Assembly (NCBI RefSeq): GCF_009795715.1
Contig: NZ_WTCR01000006.1
Coordinates: 283,074-347,073, forward strand
Reading direction: 5' to 3'
Length of the DNA: 64,000 nucleotides
Origin: Labilibaculum euxinicum
GTDB lineage: Bacteria > Bacteroidota > Bacteroidia > Bacteroidales > Marinifilaceae
The position numbers were made by a program, and so were the translations under genes. Each line of letters begins with the position of its first letter. The first letter of the stretch is position 1. Positions 61,692 through 64,000 of the stretch are shown piece by piece. The notes under the pieces are model-generated. The model was not told the origin of the DNA and ran no database searches. It saw nothing but the letters and a program-made list of their open reading frames with translations.

Positions 61692-62858
61692 ATGAATAAA
61701 AGTATTTCAGGATTAGTAGTATTCATTTTCATAGTAATGATTACTGCCTGTTCACAAAAAAACGCAGATTACACATTTAGTGGCGAAATAAGCGGACTGA
61801 AAGAGGGAACAAAATTAGAATTGGTGCCTGCTGCAACGCATAATGAAGAAGAGCCTGTTGCCAGTGCAGTTGTGACCAACGGAAAATTTGAATTTTCAGG
61901 TAAATTGGAAGAACCACGTTTATATTATCTTCAAGTAGCTGATCAGCTTGGGGTTCTTAAAATAATGCTTGAAAATTCAGAAATCAGCTTAAAAGCAAAG
62001 GCTGTTTTTCAGGAAAGTAATAATAGAACTTTTGTTGATTTTTCTGATGTTCAGGTAAGTGGTTCAAATGCAAATGATCTTTATATGGAGAAATTGGCAT
62101 TTAAAAGTAAATTCGGTGCACTACACGAAAAATATTACAAAGATCATGATGCGATATTAGTCGCCGTAAGAAATGCTAAAAGTAAAACTATTGCAGATTC
62201 GTTAAGAAATACAGATGATTACAAAGCTTTTGCTCAAGCAGAAAAAGACTTTTTTACTAGTGTAGAGAAAACTAGTAATGAGGCTATTTTGGCAAACAAA
62301 GATTCATGGTGGGGACCTTTGGTAATGCTGGAGTCGATGAGTTATTTTACCGATGAACAAATTCCTTTGTATGAACAATTTTCGGAGACGGCTAAAAATT
62401 CTTACTATGGGCAATTGGTGAAAAAGGAACTTTATCCGGAAAGAGTTGTCAGTAAACAAGCTCCGGAGTTTACCCTGGCCGACCGGGAAGGAAAAACTTT
62501 TAACTCCTCAGAATTAATGGAAGGCAAAAAATACATTCTGATTGATTTTTGGGCATCGTGGTGCGGTCCTTGCCGAAGAGAAATACCAAATTTAAAACAC
62601 ATGTATGAATTGTATGCTTCGAAAGGTTTGCAAATTATCAGTATTTCCAAAGACGAAGATAAAAAAGCATGGGAAAAAGCATTAGACAAAGAAAACATGG
62701 CTTGGCCTAATCTGCTGAATAAAAATGACGTAGACGATCTTTATTTTGTGAAAATGATTCCAGCTATTTTCCTTGTAGATGCATCAACCGGCAAAGTGAT
62801 GGATGATAAATTGAGAGGAGAAGCATTGGATCAGAAATTGAAAGAGCTTTTTCAGTAA
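61692..62858 (+). CDS. TlpA-like thiol-disulfide oxidoreductase with DUF4369 domain
   Basis: A 388-residue lipoprotein (lipobox ITAC, Cys20). An N-terminal DUF4369 beta domain (YTFSGEISGLKEGTKLELVP, about 27-125) and a helical middle region precede a TlpA/ResA-type thioredoxin domain (about 255-388), with the redox pair Cys291 and Cys294 in WASWCGPC and the cis-proline in KMIPAIFLVD. It likely reduces disulfides of periplasmic or surface partners. It is the last gene of the FecI-FecR-SusC-SusD cluster, an arrangement frequent in Bacteroidota. Confidence 0.92.
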   Translation: MNKSISGLVVFIFIVMITACSQKNADYTFSGEISGLKEGTKLELVPAATHNEEEPVASAVVTNGKFEFSGKLEEPRLYYLQVADQLGVLKIMLENSEISLKAKAVFQESNNRTFVDFSDVQVSGSNANDLYMEKLAFKSKFGALHEKYYKDHDAILVAVRNAKSKTIADSLRNTDDYKAFAQAEKDFFTSVEKTSNEAILANKDSWWGPLVMLESMSYFTDEQIPLYEQFSETAKNSYYGQLVKKELYPERVVSKQAPEFTLADREGKTFNSSELMEGKKYILIDFWASWCGPCRREIPNLKHMYELYASKGLQIISISKDEDKKAWEKALDKENMAWPNLLNKNDVDDLYFVKMIPAIFLVDASTGKVMDDKLRGEALDQKLKELFQ

Positions 62859-62904
62859 GCAGACTTATTTTATGTGATTACAAATACGTAGGCAATACGT
62901 TTAA

Positions 62905-62935
62905 AACATCTCCATTTTGGAGGTGTTTTTTTTAT
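62905..62935 (+). terminator. Terminator of the SusC/SusD/TlpA operon
   Basis: AACATCTCCA pairs with TGGAGGTGTT over a 2-3 nt loop, followed by eight T's, 47 bases after the TlpA-like stop. Confidence 0.88.
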
Positions 62936-63185
62936 GAATAAAGTAAATGGATTTTAGCCAATTGAATGTTTTCAATAAGCAATCTAAGTAAAAAAACATG
63001 AGAGATGATGAAAAGAGTGATGGCCAATGTCATTACAGGTATTTATTGAAACAATATCCGGAATAAACAAGGGGGGGTGTTTCTTTATGTTTTTATGATT
63101 CTTGTTGCGCAACAGAAAAGGGCAGACTTGTTTTTTGTGAATCATCTTTCTTTTTTGGAAATCCCATTTCTATTTTTGGCTCCTG
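62936..63185. other. Intergenic region before the sigma-factor remnant
   Basis: No gene seen. A perfect 12-nt palindrome TGTTGCGCAACA lies at 63103-63114, about 70 bases before the remnant's start codon, and could be an operator left from the former promoter. Confidence 0.4.
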
Positions 63186-63320
63186 ATGGAAAACGAATTA
63201 CTATTAAAACAACTGGCGGAAGGAAACAAAAAGGTCTTTAAAAGTATCTTTGAAGACTACTATCGTCCGTTGTGTGGATTTTTTTATTGGTTGAACATAT
63301 TGTTTGGGATCCTGTATTAA
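63186..63320 (+). pseudogene. Truncated ECF sigma factor gene
   Basis: The frame from ATG 63186 reads MENELLLKQLAEGNKKVFKS then IFEDYYRPLCGFFYWLN and stops after 44 codons. The first 32 residues are a typical start of a Bacteroidota FecI-type sigma factor (region 2.1), after which similarity is lost. A possible scrap of a helix-turn-helix (IAKILGL, near 63385-63410) follows in another frame. It looks like the remnant of a second FecI/FecR/SusCD locus, broken by deletion. Identification of the N-terminal part is fairly secure; the downstream scrap is not. Confidence 0.72.
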
Positions 63321-63755
63321 AGCCAGGAAAGATTATTTTATAAAAATGCTTTTTTTTGATGTTTTTTTTCTCAGGAGACTTAACATCGCAAAAATACTGG
63401 GCTTACAGGATGAAAAATTATTTTTCTGATAGCCTGCCAAGAGCTGAATTTTGAATGTTTTTTATAAATCAAAAAGCAAAATAATATATGGTTAAGTTTA
63501 GAAAAAGCCTAAACAGGGCGAAGTTCAAAAAATCACCCTTTTTGTTTTGTGTTGCTGCTATTTAATAAACAGGTTGTTGCATGTGCTTTAAGCGAAAGGA
63601 TAAAAAAATGACGTTTTCCTACATTTAATTAGTTTTGTTAGCTATTTTGGGGGTAATGTTTCGCTTGTAAGACATCTGTTTACTTGCCGTTAATGGTAAA
63701 TTTTGTTTTTGTGAAAAATATGGCGTGTAAGTGTTTTTCCGAACAAATTGTATCA
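63321..63755. other. Intergenic decayed sequence
   Basis: AT-rich DNA with no intact gene. A short frame (GDLTSQKYWAYRMKNYFSD..., about 63378-63453) may be decayed coding sequence, but I recognise no family. Confidence 0.35.
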
Positions 63756-63758
63756 TGC

Positions 63759-63957
63759 AGCAATTTGCAAAAGACATTTTACAATTTGCAAAAGACCCGT
63801 TTGCATTTGCAAAAGACGTTTTTGAAGTTAGTTTTGGCATTTTGGGCGCTCCAAATGAGCCAAATTGTGCCCGTTTTCGTCTCAGAAAAATCCCAACATG
63901 CATTTTGAAACTCCCAACATGCATTTTGGAAATTGCAAAATGCCATTTGAAAGTTTC
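63759..63957. repeat. Degenerate tandem repeat, 21-nt period, about 9 units
   Basis: AATTTGCAAAAGAC recurs at 63762, 63783 and (as CATTTGC...) 63804. CATTTTG recurs at 63838, 63901 and 63922, all separated by multiples of 21, and GCCATTTG at 63942 is in phase. The units diverge from a TTTGCAAAAGA-like type to a CCCAACATGCATTTTG type. All three + frames and one - frame stay open for 60-100 codons and give heptad-patterned peptides such as KxSFANC, an effect of the repeat length being a multiple of three. Translation is unlikely. Confidence 0.8.
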
Positions 63958-64000
63958 CTGAGAGCCAGATTAGTACCTAAAAGATCCTTTCTGAAGGCAA

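Noticed and set aside
63625..63961. Open frames of 74-99 codons in both strands (KxSFANC, FAKD and LQKT repeats) as genes
   Set aside because: They exist in several frames at once because the DNA repeats every 21 nt; no start context, no domain and no conservation signal supports translation.

Overview
The window reads as chromosome of a marine-type Bacteroidota, most like the Marinifilaceae/Marinilabiliales (Labilibaculum, Marinifilum, Ancylomarina), although the genus is a guess. The evidence is low GC, a SusC/SusD pair behind a FecI/FecR regulator, many Bacteroidota lipoprotein signals, -7 boxes of the form TAnnTTTG, almost no Shine-Dalgarno sequences, and a cysteate synthase of the kind linked to sulfonolipids. 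No tRNA, rRNA, CRISPR array, intact insertion sequence or phage gene was seen.

Region 1 (1-13.7 kb) is the 3' part of an acetylated-(galacto)mannan utilisation locus, all on +. It holds the tail of an upstream secreted protein, a GH26 lipoprotein mannanase, a cytosolic mannobiose/cellobiose 2-epimerase, a GH27 alpha-galactosidase, a GPH sugar symporter, three carbohydrate-esterase-like proteins (CE2-like, small SGNH, CE20/SASA-like), a GH2 beta-mannosidase and a GH5 mannanase, closed by a terminator. Together they would deacetylate, debranch and cut mannan, import the oligosaccharides and epimerise them. The expected GH130 phosphorylase and the SusC/D pair are not in the window.

Region 2 (13.7-20.6 kb) has a helical unknown protein, a tandem array with a 21-nt period, a minus-strand membrane-protein cluster (TM2, DUF2752, DUF4870, unknown), and an ECF sigma / anti-sigma / Spy-like operon leading to a ferritin-like DUF2202 lipoprotein. 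Region 3 (20.6-34 kb) is central metabolism: acetate uptake and acetyl-CoA synthetase, an acyl-CoA synthetase, cysteate synthase, patatin, a GCAxxG protein, and an arginine decarboxylase next to a deoxyhypusine-synthase-like protein. Region 4 (34-42 kb) is redox and metal: a four-domain CoA-disulfide reductase fusion, FetAB-like iron export, and the two-subunit indolepyruvate oxidoreductase. Region 5 (42-51.7 kb) has ion transporters (ClC, MarC, NhaA), a GNAT-nitrilase fusion, a VOC protein, an esterase with TPRs and a NYN-LOTUS protein. Region 6 (51.8-64 kb) has a TonB receptor, then FecI-FecR-SusC-SusD-TlpA, an ECF-sigma remnant and a second 21-nt periodic array.

The strongest unexplained signal is a ~90-101 nt element present three times, each time between two co-directional genes and ending exactly on the start codon of the second gene (19065-19155, 37952-38049, 40943-41043). 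The copies share two conserved blocks. They have a covarying outer stem and a second 6-bp pairing that captures the start codon and changes compensatorily between copies. It looks like an undescribed intercistronic translational control element. The two 21-nt periodic intergenic arrays, of unrelated sequence, are the second unusual feature.
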